From: Chlorokybus atmophyticus | Lineage: Eukaryota > Streptophyta > Chlorokybophyceae > Chlorokybales > Chlorokybaceae | Length of the DNA stretch: 64,000 nt | Assembly (NCBI GenBank): GCA_009103225.1 | Contig: RHPI01002402.1 | Location: forward strand, 818,014 to 882,013 | Reading direction: 5' to 3' | In this document: positions 35,011 to 48,902 of the stretch, piece by piece | Position numbering within the stretch: position 1 is the stretch's first letter | Layout of the letters: every line of letters starts with the position of its first letter | Position numbers and translations under genes: made by a program | Notes under the pieces: generated by a model | Seen by the model: the letters and a program-made list of their open reading frames with translations, nothing else | Database searches by the model: none | What the model was told of the DNA's origin: nothing

Positions 35011-36462
35011 ATGGGCGGCATGGGCAAGCTGGCGACGACGGCAGTGGCGCTGCTGTGTCTCGTGGCACTGCTGGCAGGCAAGTTGGTTGGTTGCATTGCT
35101 GGTGCACGGCTGAACTGGCTTGGCGAACAATGCAGGCTTGGTCACATGGTACTATGATGTGCTCGAGCTGTGGTGAAAGTGGATTGTGTTGAGGCGTTGA
35201 ATCGCTTGCTTGGTGCATGCATGGGTTAGTGGTTCACTTGCCTTGTGTTGCGCAGCTGGCACTGAGGCCAAGGCGGCCAGGGAGGTCAAGCAGCTGCAGA
35301 TTGGCGTGAAGGTGAGTAGAGTGCTTGAGCAATGCGTTTTGGTTCTTTCGCGACGCTGATTCTACAAAGAGGGTCACACGCAGCAGCGCCGCTTGCTTAA
35401 CTGTTGCCTAGTTTTGTACTTTGGATGCTCTCGAACTAGAGTGGATGTGCTGAGTCCTGCGATTGTACTGTGTGCACAGTTCAAACCTGAGCAATGTGAC
35501 CGCAAAGCAGCCAATGGAGATCAAGTCAAAGTGCACTACAGGGTCAGTGCAATATGAGACGCATTGCAACTTGAGCTCGCTTGTTGTTCAGATTCTGCGT
35601 TTTGCTCAGCTTCTCTTATACCACGCACCAGCTCGTACCCATAGCTGCGTGTATTTGCACAAGACACACTCATTACTCTTGTGTAAATGCTCTCTGATCC
35701 ATTGCTGCAGGGCACTCTGGTGGACGGCTCGCAGTTCGATGCGAGCTACGATCGTGGAGAGCCTCTGTCGTTTACGCTTGGCCAAGCCCAAGTCATCCAA
35801 GGTAGACACACAAACTGGCAGAAGGCGCATGTCAATGGCGCTCGCGGCGCATGTATGTCACTGCTCATGAGGTTCACGTGGATGCTTGCCGGTTAATTGT
35901 TGTTGGACAGGTTGGGATCAGGGCATTCTTGGCATGTGCATTGGTGAGAAGCGCAAGCTCCAGATCCCGGCTCACTTGGGATACGGTGATCGCGGTGCGC
36001 CTCCAAAGATTCCAGGTGCGTGAGCACACAAGCATTTGTGCGTGGCTTTTGTCTGCGCATGTCACCAACAGAATTGCATGCAAGCCGTGCACTGTGTATG
36101 AGACTGCTTGCAACTCAATCATCCAGTTGCTCGCAGCCTGTCCTGCTAGTTGACTGCGAAGCATCAGGGCTGACACTTGTTAACATCATTGTTGATAGCA
36201 TCTGAACTTCTTTGCCTCACGTTACATGTTGTCGGGTTGATTCAACCTGACAGGATAAGTGCGACATTAATGCAAGCGTGCAACACATAGCACGCCTGCA
36301 CTGTCTGTGCTTTTACTTATTCAAGTTTGCATCTCACCATCAATTGTTACAGGTGGAGCAACTCTTATTTTTGATACGGAGCTTGTGGACATTGTAAACA
36401 AGGCAAGTGACGGTGTGGAGGATGATGAAGACCAAGCAATGGACGAAGAGGATGAGTTCTAG
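35011..36462 (+). CDS. FKBP-type peptidyl-prolyl isomerase, secretory (FKBP2/FKBP15 type)
   Basis: Six exons in phase: 35011-35077, 35256-35311, 35480-35542, 35711-35801, 35911-36015 and 36353-36462, giving 163 codons. The N-terminus ([18 protein letters not shown]) is a signal peptide. The single FKBP domain has [38 protein letters not shown], the [19 protein letters not shown] loop and [12 protein letters not shown]. Residues of the FK506 pocket (Y, F, D, W, V-I) appear kept. The protein catalyses prolyl cis-trans isomerisation during folding in the ER. It ends in an acidic tail ([13 protein letters not shown]) with no KDEL-like signal. Intron 1 appears to use a GC donor (AG|GCAAGT at 35076-35083) with a normal AG acceptor. 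Confidence 0.93.
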
Positions 36463-37470
36463 GTTGCGAGAGTCCAACATGTTGGCCACTCAAAGCATCA
36501 CTGACATGGGTAGTAATGTGTTAGACAATCGATTGCATACCTCAAGTGAACCAACTCACTCAATCCTGGGACATGCAATCATGTGGGTGCATCAATCACT
36601 ATATGTTGTAACTGTGTTCTCTTTGCCGCAACTCGGGAAATTATGACGGCTCAAGCTTGAACTCCATGGTGCGAGCACCTTTACGCCACAAGTACATTCG
36701 AATGTATGACTTCCTGTCAACATTACGTTTCATTTGCTGGCAAAGGTGCTTGTTTGGTAGGCAGCATGCTCTGGGCGCGCATTGTACTTAGCTACACGTG
36801 GCGGCATTTTTCACCAGCAAGAGTCTGCAACTGCAGTGCATTTCGTGTTGCAATAGCTGGTGATTGACCCCTGGTGGGACTGTCCGCCATGCTGGTTTGC
36901 GTGGCGGACGCTGCTGCAGCATAGCAGTCCATGCCGCTCAAAACGCACTCTCATCCACCCCTGGCCATGGGTGGATGAGAGTGCATTTCTGAGCAAACAT
37001 GTGTTGGGTGGGTTGGAAACCAACTGGGTATCTGAACTCTGCATTCAGTAATAGAGAGAGAGTTGTGCGTATCCACAGGCTGGCTATGGCGTTCCACGGT
37101 CACATGGCTGTGCGGTTCAGGCTGGTTGCTATGCTGTGGGGTGTGCGAGGCTCACAAAATGGCGGTGTATGCCTTACATGTGCATGCGTGCTACAATTGG
37201 CACTTTCCCAGACCTTGGGCAACCCCTTGCTTGGGTATGCGCCCTTGCAATCCGCCCTTGCATAGGAGTGCTTGGTCTCAATGTATCATACATACATAGT
37301 TGTCATGTGGTCCGCTATGCCTTCATACCTCACGCACCAATCATGTGTTGCCAACATGGCACGGGTATGGAGTGATACTACAAACAAGCAAATAGCTAGC
37401 AACAGAGTTTTATCTAGCAGCAATGCTCGGACTGAGCAACATATGCGCTCACAAGGCACAGTGAGCAAAA
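36463..37470. other. Convergent spacer between FKBP and the BFR1-like gene
   Basis: About 1 kb holding both 3' UTRs and the inverted repeat at 36936-36994. No gene recognised. Confidence 0.5.
36936..36994. repeat. Inverted repeat, 16-bp core stem extended to about 24 bp, 8-nt loop
   Basis: GCACTCTCATCCACCC (36945-36960) pairs exactly with 36969-36984 across the loop CTGGCCAT. The stem extends outward through one mismatch and one bulge, to GCTCA (36936-36940) with TGAGC (36990-36994). Confidence 0.88.
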
Positions 37471-39994
37471 CTAATTTACGGTCAACTCGACCACTACTGC
37501 ATTCATGGAGTCCGCGGTCAGGGTGACAGAAACGCTGCTGGCTTCACTGCACAGATCGTCAGTTTCATCCATTTCGGGAAGATCCTGAGCACAAAAGCAG
37601 TTAGCGATTTCTGACATAGCAGGCGCAGCATTCAACCACAGCTATAGCGCCAAGAGCTTGTAACACTGACCTCAGCTGCAGGAGCTTCGGGCTCAGCATT
37701 CCCGTTCTCTGCTTTGTCTTTCCGCAGCTGATGATAGTGAGCCATTTTGTCCTTGATCTTGTCAATGCAAGGCAGAGCATCTGCGGTAGTTGCTGGTGAG
37801 TCCACCCCAATGGTTTGGAAGGACTTGAGGGCGTCATAAGAGTGCTTGAGCTTTTCAGGTGCTTTGGGTTTTGACGCAGTCTTCTTCTTGTCTTGCTTCT
37901 TCTTGCCAAGGCCACCAAACCAACTGTCCAACTCCTCATCGCCCTTGTTCTTCTTACTGACTAGCATCTCTCCAACCCCTTTTGGTGCCACAATCTCCTT
38001 CGCAGCAACCACCTCCTCCACTGTACTGTCAACTGGTGCCACCTTCTGCAGGTATGATACCAACTGTTCGCAGATTGTAATCTCCACCGCATACGGTTCC
38101 ACCGCATACTCCGCCGCTCGTTCCTTGCGTGCCTCGTCCCTAGCTTTGCGCTCCTGCTGCCCCTGCTCCCATCTGCGCTGCCTTTCTTCTTGTTGCTGCT
38201 GCCTGAACTCGCGTTCGCGCTGCACAGAACCAGTGACGTCAGGATAAAACGCCTCCTACATGCATGTGCATGCAGACATGCAGAAAAGGATCAGAAATCA
38301 AACCTGATAGTACTCGTCCTCCTTTGCCCTAAATTCAGTCTTTGCAGCGCGCAGGGCGTCACGTGCGGCCACAATTGTTTCCCACAATGCTTGGCGCTCC
38401 TCAGCAAGTGCAGGAATATCAGCACCCTCACTGTCTTCCTTCAACTTCATCTGTTCCAGCAGGGCTCGCTGGACGTTCTCTTGTTCCTTGATAGCATTGA
38501 TCTCTTCATCCTGAATCAGGCATTCCTTGCTTGCATTAGCAACAGCCCAGTCTGGGGCATGGACCTTGACAACACAACACATGTCGTATGCTGCTACAAG
38601 GCTGCACCTTCAGTTTGATGGCATCAAATATCTCACTGCGATTGCCCTCATCAACAGACAACTTCTCCAGCCTTATCGTGTAGTCCTTGACAAAGTCGCG
38701 ACTCTTCTTGAGCTCCTTTATTTGAGCAAGAATGCGCTTTTCCTCTTGCAGGGCCATTGTGGTGTGTGACAGTTTGTACTCGAGCTTGTTAATCTCTCCG
38801 TCAATCTCTTCCACCTGCAAAAGTTGAGGTTTACTCCACAACTCATGCTGCTGTGTTGTACATTAAAGCTGCCAGGCTGCTGCAGGCTGGCAATGCATAA
38901 AGAGTGCCATTAGCATGACTACACAGCAAACCACCTGTACAGATACTGTATGGTTAGAGTGCAATCTGTGCCCAGTGGGCTCCGGGCATACTCATTGCAA
39001 TGGTTTGGCATTCCTTGCTACCTTCACAAAGGGCAGCTTGTCCTTGATCTGACGGGCCTCCTCACTCATGGTTTTGCGGGCAGCATCTGCATGCTTCAGC
39101 TCGTCTCGCAATGCCTGTTTTTCCTCCACGCGGGCTCGGAACTCTGCTCGCAGCTCCGCCAATCGGGCTCGGACCTGCATGCATCAGACTGTGAGCAAAC
39201 CTATCGTTGCACATGGTCGCAAACTAGGTGAACACATACTTCACAACTGTCGATCATCCAGACACTACACCAACTGTCCTCTTTGGCAGTGAAACACGAG
39301 CGTTGAGACAAAAAACTTCACCCACCTGACCAGATCCAGCACCTGCGCTGCGCCGCCCATCCTTTGCGAGCTCAATGAGCCCCTTGATCTCATTGATTCG
39401 CAGTTGGCTGCGACTGATCTCGCCCTGCCATGTCACTGTCAGCATTGCCTTCGCAGCACAACAATGCAGACCCAGGGTGGTTAGCACATTGTGAAGACTG
39501 TCCAAGACGCGCGGTACTCTTCGTGAAGTGTAGCTAAGTAATGGCAAAGAAATCATTCCGCTGTAACCATGTGGTGCACAAGGAGCACAGTAATGGCAGA
39601 GTTCTTAAGCAATGCATGTGCCAACCATATGCATGACACAGGCGGTGAAATGCGCTGTACCCAACAGTCCAAGCAAAGGGTCGCCATCCAAACGCACACC
39701 GGCCTAACTCTCGCTAGGAACAACGAGCAATGTGTGCTGCATTGGACCAGCCAGCAAAAGGACAACACTGAGACGAGATAACGAAGTCGGCAATGTGCCT
39801 TCATGCTTGCTGTGTACCTCAAGGCGGGTGATCTCGGCATCCAGCGACTCTCGGTTAGGCTTGTCCAAGCGTTTTACACGAGCCTTGGGGCCAGAAGCAG
39901 CGCCGGCATTGGCCGACCCGCCTTTCTTGTCGACTCCAGCCGAGGTGGGGCCCTCCGCCACCTCGACGGCAGTAGCGGTCGCTTCCTCCACCAT
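37471..39994 (-). CDS. BFR1-like coiled-coil protein (nuclear segregation / mRNP-associated family)
   Basis: ATG at 39994-39992 begins MVEEATATAVEVAEG. The exons then read KARVKRLDKPNRESLDAEIT (about 39900), ISRSQLRINEIKGLIELAKD (about 39400), LAELRAEFRARVEEKQALRD and EEARQIKDKLPFVKV (about 39175-39020). Next are EEIDGEINKLEYKLS, QEEKRILAQIKELKKSRDFV (about 38815-38620), EEINAIKEQENVQRALLEQM (about 38500), and a basic, Gln-rich exon (about 38225-37670) with AEYAVEPYAVEITICEQLVS. The last exon ends VVVELTVN and TAG at 37473-37471. Heptad-rich coiled coil makes up most of the length. The EEKxILxEIKxLKKSR region and the AVEPYxxEIxxCEQLxxYL region recall the BFR1 family, which in yeast associates with polysomes and affects secretion and chromosome segregation. 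Family assignment is from memory; exon edges are approximate. Confidence 0.7.
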
Positions 39995-40937
39995 GATCAC
40001 AACCACAGCAGCAGGCACACTGCCAGCGAGGAGCGGAGGAAGGAGTAGGGGAAGGGCAGCGAACTGGCACGGGCCGTGGCAACGATGTCGCCGCCAACGA
40101 CGCCGCGACGAACCACCTCAACGACGACGCTGCCAATGCCGCCGAGCCTGCAGCGGCAGCAGCAGTAACAGATGCCAGCAACGGCGAGGTTTGCTGAGCA
40201 AACCCTAGCCGGGTTACGCTCGGTACGCGACAGCGATCCAACTAACTAGCGTAACTGCTGTAATTCGCGCCAACTACCGTCGCGCAACTCATCATGAGCC
40301 CGACAACGTACGTTGTTGACATCAACGCTATCAAAGATGACCAATTCAATAGAAGCCATAGTTTGACCTCCATCAACGCCATCTGGTGTTACTTCATGAA
40401 CATAACAATGTAGCGTTCAAGGCAACGTCCCTTTGGGCTTGGGGTTGACGCCGCGGCTGCCACGCAGCCTTGCCACGTGGAAAGTGAACCGCAACGCTTG
40501 CAACCGTCGATCGCGTGCCGCCCGCGCCAGGCGCAGGCTGATCGTCAGCTTGCGCGACCGCGGCCTTCAATTACGATCTCCTTGTGCTGATTACGCTCGT
40601 ATGCCGTATCACAGATTATGTTGATTGACAATTGTGGTTGTTGCTTAACGGCGCTGCTCTCCATCTGTCGTTTGCAGTTTAGCAAGTTTAGGGTTTGACG
40701 AGAACGCCCCTGAAAACTTTTCTTTCTCCATGCAGAGGAATTTCCACAAAAGAAAAATTCCTCTACGTTGGTGTTGCAGGTGCGGCGGAGGGGCTTTGCT
40801 TTGCTGCGGCGGCGGTGGTGGTGGTGCCGGCGGCAGCTCTCTTGGGCTTAGGCTGTTGTTGAAAGTTCTCCAGTGTCGCGCATAACCAAGGCTGCTGTCG
40901 GTTCTGTCCCAGGACTTGAGCTTGGACGTCGGCCACC
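39995..40937. promoter_or_regulatory. Divergent region between the BFR1-like gene and RAB7
   Basis: About 940 bases with both 5' leaders. GC-rich blocks lie at 40070-40170. A GGC/GGT run at 40800-40830 lies in the probable RAB7 leader. No other gene recognised. Confidence 0.45.
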
Positions 40938-42824
<1,887 letters not shown>

Positions 42825-43714
42825 TTAACCCGACTGCCATCACCGATGTTGCTTGCTGTGCACATGGTCATTTTTCCCGATAAAACACTGTCAGGGAGTT
42901 CAGCATTGCGCTGCATTTGTGCTGCGTGGAACTGTCATTAGTACATATCTGAGCATGTACAGTTGTTGTGTTTTAGGAGAGTATAGGAATGAAAGTCTTT
43001 TTTAGCTGTTTGCTGCTTGCGCGTGGGTAACTGCAGCAGTGTGGATTTGCACTGTGCGGGCATGCAGGCTTGTTTGAAGCTTGTACAAAGACAACATCGT
43101 GTACAGAAGATGCAAGACACAATGTGTTACTGGGCGATATGGCTTGCGGTATCTGCACGAATTCAAGCGTCTTGGTACAGGCGCTTTTGTCATGCGCAGC
43201 ATAATGAGATGTCTGTGTACTCTGACTCTTACTAGCAATGGCAACAGGTAGTCTGATTTCAAATGATGTTGCACCTGTGCTTTGTGATTGGTGTTGTTAC
43301 TGTTGTTGGCTGTTGGGCATAGCACACCTTTGCACTCTCGAGTTATATACATACCCCTCTCGCATTTTCTGTACACTGCTTCATAGTGTGCAAAGAGGCA
43401 GTATGCAATGGCGGCAAGCATACCGGTAGTGCAAGGCCACCAGAGCCATGGCGTTTACAACACCAACCAGCTACGAGCACAGCCAACATAGCCCCCCTCC
43501 AGTATCCTCTTCAGTGTTTTCTCCCCGTGACATGTTGAGCAGGTGCGTAGGCAGACGTTCAGAACAAGTTCAACTGACCTGCAATTGAACCCTATACATG
43601 TAGGCGCTCTGTGCAGCAGCCTTGTCAGTTTGCACACTAAGGGCGTAGGACGTTCACTGGCCTTGTGCTCCTGGCTCAGGGCCTGGCGGCGGCGGCGGCA
43701 GCGGCGGCGGCGGG
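42825..43714. other. Spacer between RAB7 and ING
   Basis: About 890 bases holding the RAB7 3' UTR and the ING 5' flank. A GGC run (43684-43712) directly precedes the ING start. No gene recognised. Confidence 0.5.
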
Positions 43715-45935
43715 ATGGCGTACGCCCAGATGCTCCCGCGCGAGCGGACGTACATAGAGGAGTACCTCGAAGGTAAGTGCTGTGTTGTTTGGGATGGGAC
43801 TGTGTCTGGACATCCTTCTGCTGCGTCTTTGTCTTGAAGCATGGCTCGCTGCTGCTACTGTCAATCTAGGGTAAATCGCTGCAGTTGCCTATGAGGTGCA
43901 TGCACATGCCAGTTTGTTAGTGTTAACACGCTCAAGGCATGCCACCTGCTCAGCTGGCTCGGTGAGCCCATATTAACGGTGCAGTGCGTGTTGATGGACA
44001 GGCGTGGGTTCTTTGCCAGCGGACTTGCAGCGTCACCTGTCCACAATGCGCGAGCTTGACGAGCGACTCGACAGTAAGCTGGCACACTGTGTTTGGTTTT
44101 GCTTATTACTCCTAGTTTTGCGTGGGGCTGTACTAGTCAGGCTTGCATGATGAAGGCGTTCATGTACACAGCATCTCGACAACTTCTGTGCACTTGGATA
44201 TGCCTGATAGTCAAGTTGTTTACTGGTGTTACAAGCATGATCTATCGCACGAGGCGTGTGCATGCGTGAAGCCAACACAATCACGGAGTGCACGACAAGT
44301 GCAATGTCAATGCTGAAACAAGTAATGTATAAGGGTTGCGGCACGAGATGGCGGAGCTGTGCTCACGGTGTTTGCAAGCGCCTTCGCAGCAAAGCAAAAC
44401 CACCCCACCAGAGCAGGTATCAGTGTACACACAACATGGTCGTCATATGCTACACCTTCCCGTTGTTGTTCAGCACATGTTGCATGGGCAGTTGGAGCAA
44501 GTTGCGCAGTTGCGGGCAGAGTTGGAAGAGCACAACAGCCAATGCTTGAGGCTTGCGCAAGAGAAGATTCAGCTGGCTCAGCAAGCCCAGGCATTGGTAT
44601 GATGGAATGGTATGGTGTCTGATGGGCATGTCTTGTGTCTGCCGTGTTGCCGAGTGTAGTCCATAACGCGTTGTTTGCGCCACCACAGCTGGATAACCAC
44701 ATTGGCCGCCTGGACGCCGAGCTGCGCGAGTTCGAAACTGAGCTGAAGCAAGGTATGAAATTAGGCAATGACGCCAGCGCGCACTCACACACATATGCGC
44801 ACATGCATGTGCACACAGGCGCCAGCGTGTGCACACATGCATGCGTACAGGTATTTGGTCACTTACTTACAGCCCTTGTGCGGGCGGGTGTGCGTGCACA
44901 CGCTCACACACATTAACATACGCACACATGCGTGCACACCCCCACACGCGCACGCACACACACATGCGCACACACACACGCACACAGGCGCTCGTAATTG
45001 CTCACCCTCTTACTCACTTTTACTCACCTTTTGACTGTGCACCAGAGGGCAAATTTCCCGTGGCGGAGGCGATGGTGCTTGAGCGCAAGAAGCAGGCGCA
45101 CACGGCCTCCGGCGTGCCCAAAAGGGAGCGCGAACGCGAACGCGAGCGCGAGCGTGAGCGTGCATTGGCCACGGTCGGTGTCGGTGACAACAACAACAAC
45201 GGGGCCCCGGATGCGCTCGCGGCAGCGAGCCGGAAGCAGCGGACAGCACCGAGCGTGCCTGTGGTTGATAGTGAAGCACCCGTCGATCCATCTGAACCCA
45301 CCTACTGCATATGTAATCGGGTCAGTTGCTCCTTGCCCTGACTCTGTCATCATCATGCACAGGTGGTTGAGATGCTCATGGTCGGTGTCTTGTTGAGGAG
45401 ATGCGTTATCCCACAAGCTTTGTGGATGTCAACTGAACATGTCGGGTTATTACGTACATGACAAAGTACACCTGCCTTGTTATCTGACCAGAGTGGACAA
45501 CTTGCTTGTGTGTCTGTGCGGGTTGTGTGTGTCCAACACTTCCGGTGCCCTTTGTTGGCAGGTGTCGTTTGGGGACATGATTGGGTGCGACAACGAAGAT
45601 GTAAGCTCTGCTGCCCCTTTGAGTTGTCAACAGAGACAGTTTGCACCATTGGCGCTTAGCCTTGTATGATGCCATCTCCTGCTGACTCATGCTGTTGTAG
45701 TGCAAGATCGAATGGTTTCATTATGAGTGTGTTGGGTTGACCTCAGAGTCGAGACCGAAAGGTATGCTACCGTAACAACGCGTCGCATGTGTTCCCTATG
45801 CTATGCATTGCATGTTAACCTCCCGACAATGCCAACCACAACACGTGTAACGCGCTTGTGGTAACTACAGGCAAATGGTTCTGCCCAGAGTGCGCTGCGT
45901 TGAAGCGGCGCGGCTTCTTGACTGGACAGGGCTGA
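43715..45935 (+). CDS. ING-family PHD-finger chromatin protein (ING4/5-like)
   Basis: Exon 1 begins at the ATG 43715 (MAYAQMLPRERTYIEEYLE). Exon 2 (about 44003-44072) gives GSLPADLQRHLSTMRELDER, the ING N-terminal dimerisation domain. Coiled exons follow (about 44330-44415, 44472-44595, 44690-44752: LDNHIGRLDAELREFETEL). A long exon (about 45046-45320) has KFPVAEAMVLERKKQAH and an Arg-Glu repeat. The C-terminal PHD finger, spread over three exons, reads [33 protein letters not shown] and GKWFCPECAALKRRGF. The Cys4-His-Cys3 zinc ligands are all present. ING proteins read H3K4me3 and bring histone acetyltransferase or deacetylase complexes. TGA is at 45933-45935. Confidence 0.93.
44770..44995. 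repeat. CA/CG-rich microsatellite cluster in an ING intron
   Basis: Interrupted CACACA, GCGCACAC and CACGCACA runs over about 220 bases. Open frames through it (His/Thr-rich) are artefacts. Confidence 0.9.
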
Positions 45936-46602
45936 GAGCTACTCTCAGAGACAAACAAAACGCACGCGAACAACACTCCAAATCGAGGAGCCTCAATGAC
46001 TCGTTTGATAATGTGCTTGTAGGCTGACACACACGCGCATACACAAGTACGCACAGTCACAGAGGGTTTTCGCATCCGCCGGTCTACCTGGCCAGCAATT
46101 TGGTGGTTCCAAGACATTTGTAACTGACAACGAAGCAGGCTCAGTAGAGTTGACGCTTGCCCGCATGGTCGTGATGTACTCTGCCGGCTCTTTTGGCTGC
46201 TGCGTATGCAAGGTATGCAAGTCGCCACCAGTGCCACCTAGTACTAGACTGCACACTCATCTCACCGCACTTGTTGTCCCGTGTTGTGCCTGCGGTTTGC
46301 TCGCATGCCCATCGCGATAGAGAGAGATTTGTAGGGTTGCTGATGGCTGGTAGTGAAGATAGCAACACCACGCATTGGTCATGTGAGACATGTGTGATGG
46401 GGGAAGTAGGAAATCAGCATACATAATGACCTTGAGGCAAGGCGGACACCATGCTTTGATACGCAAATACGCTTCATGCAAGGGAACCAAATGGAGACAC
46501 AGTCACATTAACAAGTCAAGTCCGCTGGAAGTGCATGAGGTGTAAGCAGTGCCAAGAAAACAGCAAAATCATCGGCATCAGCAGTGGCAAATCTCTCAGC
46601 AA
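45936..46602. other. Convergent spacer between ING and TMEM33
   Basis: About 670 bases with both 3' UTRs. No recognised gene or hairpin. Confidence 0.5.
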
Positions 46603-48622
46603 CTAAGCCTGGAACATGCGCTGCACATACGCCACAGCCCGCTTGATCACCGGTATGCGATTGAGCAGCGGGTCCACCTTCATCCCGAGGGAGTACCACA
46701 CGCGCCTGTGGTTGGCAGAGCTGCTTGGCGACCTGTACCGCATGCGCAGCAATTGCCAGTATGCAAACACCCTCATGAGGTTCCTGCTTGGCCTGTGGAC
46801 GCACACATGTGTATCAGCATGCGACGAGCACAAGTTGAACTTTACGGGCGATAAGGCCAGCACGCAAGGTGTGTGAAGACGGAGCTTACCCAGTGAACAC
46901 TTGCAGCAGGAGAATGAAGCCGACAGTGACTTCGCATGCTGCGCATAAGAGCAGAGCGTCTTGCGTGTGCTGCTGCAGCTTAGCGTACAGGCGCGCTCCA
47001 TAATTCCTGTCTCATACGAAGCGCTCATTTCCATACCCAACACATGTACACAGTCACACATGCGTACGCATATATATGAACGCATGCACGCACGTGCACA
47101 ACTACGCACGCATACACACGAGTGTAAACAATGTCTGTATCTGTGACATTCAGCCAAGGCGCAGATGTCTCACCTCCAGAGGGGGGTTTGGCTGAAGTTG
47201 CGAGACAAGTAAGTGCAGGTGTTGAAGAGAGCGCCAGTAACAATTGGCACCATAACAACTGCAGAGGACACCACACATGAACGACACAACCCCATGCATG
47301 CTGTTGAGAAAGTTAACCAACATCCAAATCCAGGCTCAAATACAAGCTCAACATACGGGTAACGGGCGGCGCGTTCACGAACAAGAAGCAGAAAAACAGG
47401 TACTGGAAGTCATTCGTGATAGAAATGGTCTGCAGATACTGCGAGATGGACGCCCGGTTGAGTGCAGGTCTCTGCAGCAAAACACACGTGAGTACCACCA
47501 CAACCCACAAGTGTGTGACACGTCCCACCACAAACACGCGAACAAAACACGCAATCACTCACAGGGTAGGATGCCGACAGGCTTGCAAAGTAGGTGACCA
47601 TCGCGCCGATGAGTGCGAAGTTGTACGCGCGGTATCCGATCGGTCTCGGCGTGAGCGGGAAGACGTACACGAGGGCCATGACGACCACCCACGCGTTGGC
47701 CATGAAGAGGAACGTCTGCTGCTGGCTGCCTGTCTGCGAAGATGCGCGCGGGGGTGCAGAAGGTTGCCGCTGGGATGAAGTTTGTGGTGGAGGAGGTTGA
47801 CGGGATGATGATGATGATGGAGGTGGTTGGGAAGTGGATGGAGTTGGAGCGGGAGTTGGAGCGTTGTCAATCTCGTAGTCGGGGTCCTGTATGCCCGACA
47901 GCCATCAGCACTTCAAAGTCCAGTGATGTGCCGCGCTGAACGCGAGCACAGCAGTACCCACACGCGCACGGACACGCACATGCGTGCATGCTCGCGTTGC
48001 GGGTTTACGCTTGAAAACCAAGGCAGCTGTCTCTCTGGTGTGCAATGTAAGGGACTCCACATGCATGAGGATAATGGCGGAGAGGGTTGGCGAGTTAGCG
48101 TATGGTGGTGACTGCATCATGTGCATGCGTGCGTATGGCAGAAAGCCTAGGTGCACGATGCCGAGAACCAGCGGTCTGCAAGCGTGCATGAGATTTGTCT
48201 ATGTCTGTGCTGAAGTGACCACTGACTGTGCTCACAAACAATGGCAGACAGGCAAGGCGACAGGTTCCATGATGTTTTCTTTTAGCTGTTTTTTAGAAAC
48301 AACAAAGCAACCTGCGCGCAACACCAGGCGAGCAGTTTGTCCAGCAATTAAGACAGCCCGTTGATTTCGCGCTAGTCTCGAGCATGTAACCGCCCAGCAT
48401 TCACAAGCAAGCACAGCCCACAATTGCAACCAACTCTCGCTCTCTGTGTATGTTTGTTTGTGTCATAATTACAATGTGTCGCTTGTAGAATTTCTGCTGT
48501 AGCCTGCGCATCGCCTGATGCTCGTCCTTCCCCGGCGGCACCGTCACGTTAAGCCTGTAAGACTGCCACGCCGAGTCCCCAGCCCAGTCGTGCCGCTCAA
48601 ACCCATCCTGGCCCCGGCCCAT
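46603..48622 (-). CDS. TMEM33: TMEM33/Pom33-family ER and nuclear-envelope membrane protein
   Basis: The first exon (about 48622-48485) begins MGRGQDGFERHDWAGDSAWQ and ends AMRRLQQKFYKRHI. It joins DPDYEIDNAPT, a Pro/Ser/Gln-rich linker and the first membrane segment, ANAWVVVMALVYVFPLTPR (about 47890-47575). The rest follows: SISQYLQTISITNDFQYLFF then CFLFVNAPPV (about 47465-47355), MVPIVTGALFNTCTYLSRNF (about 47255-47170), a reentrant LLLCAACEVTVGFILLLQVF exon (about 47005-46890), and LRMRYRSPSSSANHRRVWYS ending VQRMFQA with TAG at 46605-46603 (about 46790-46603). The membrane-segment order, YW.LL.MRYRS and the final amphipathic part match TMEM33/Pom33. These proteins shape tubular ER and help place nuclear pores. 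The disordered N-terminal extension is longer than in animals. The start codon is a fair but not certain choice. Confidence 0.8.
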
Positions 48623-48902
48623 CCTGCCGCCCACCGCACCAACCACGACCACAACCACGGCCACCACGACCACTACCAGCACTACGACCAGCACGCCACC
48701 TAGCACCACGCCGACGACGACACCTCCGCCGCCCCTGCCGCCGCCGCCCTCACCCACCACCACCACCACAACGGCAGGCCACAGTCTGCTCTGGCCTGGT
48801 AGTTTGGCTGCTCGGCAGGCGGAGGCGGAGGCGGAGGTGGAGGTGGAGGTGGAGGTGGAGCGGCGGTAGTTTGTGGTGGTGGGCGTTATTGGCAACATTG
48901 AC
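48623..48902. promoter_or_regulatory. Short bidirectional promoter TMEM33 / UPF2, made largely of simple repeats
   Basis: The 280 bases between the ATGs consist largely of ACC/CCA repeats (about 48640-48780) and GGA/GGT repeats (about 48815-48861). Strand asymmetry is strong: C-rich then G-rich on the plus strand. Confidence 0.55.

Noticed and set aside
44768-45034. His/Thr-rich frame through the CA microsatellites
   Set aside because: It is a low-complexity translation of an intronic repeat within the ING gene.
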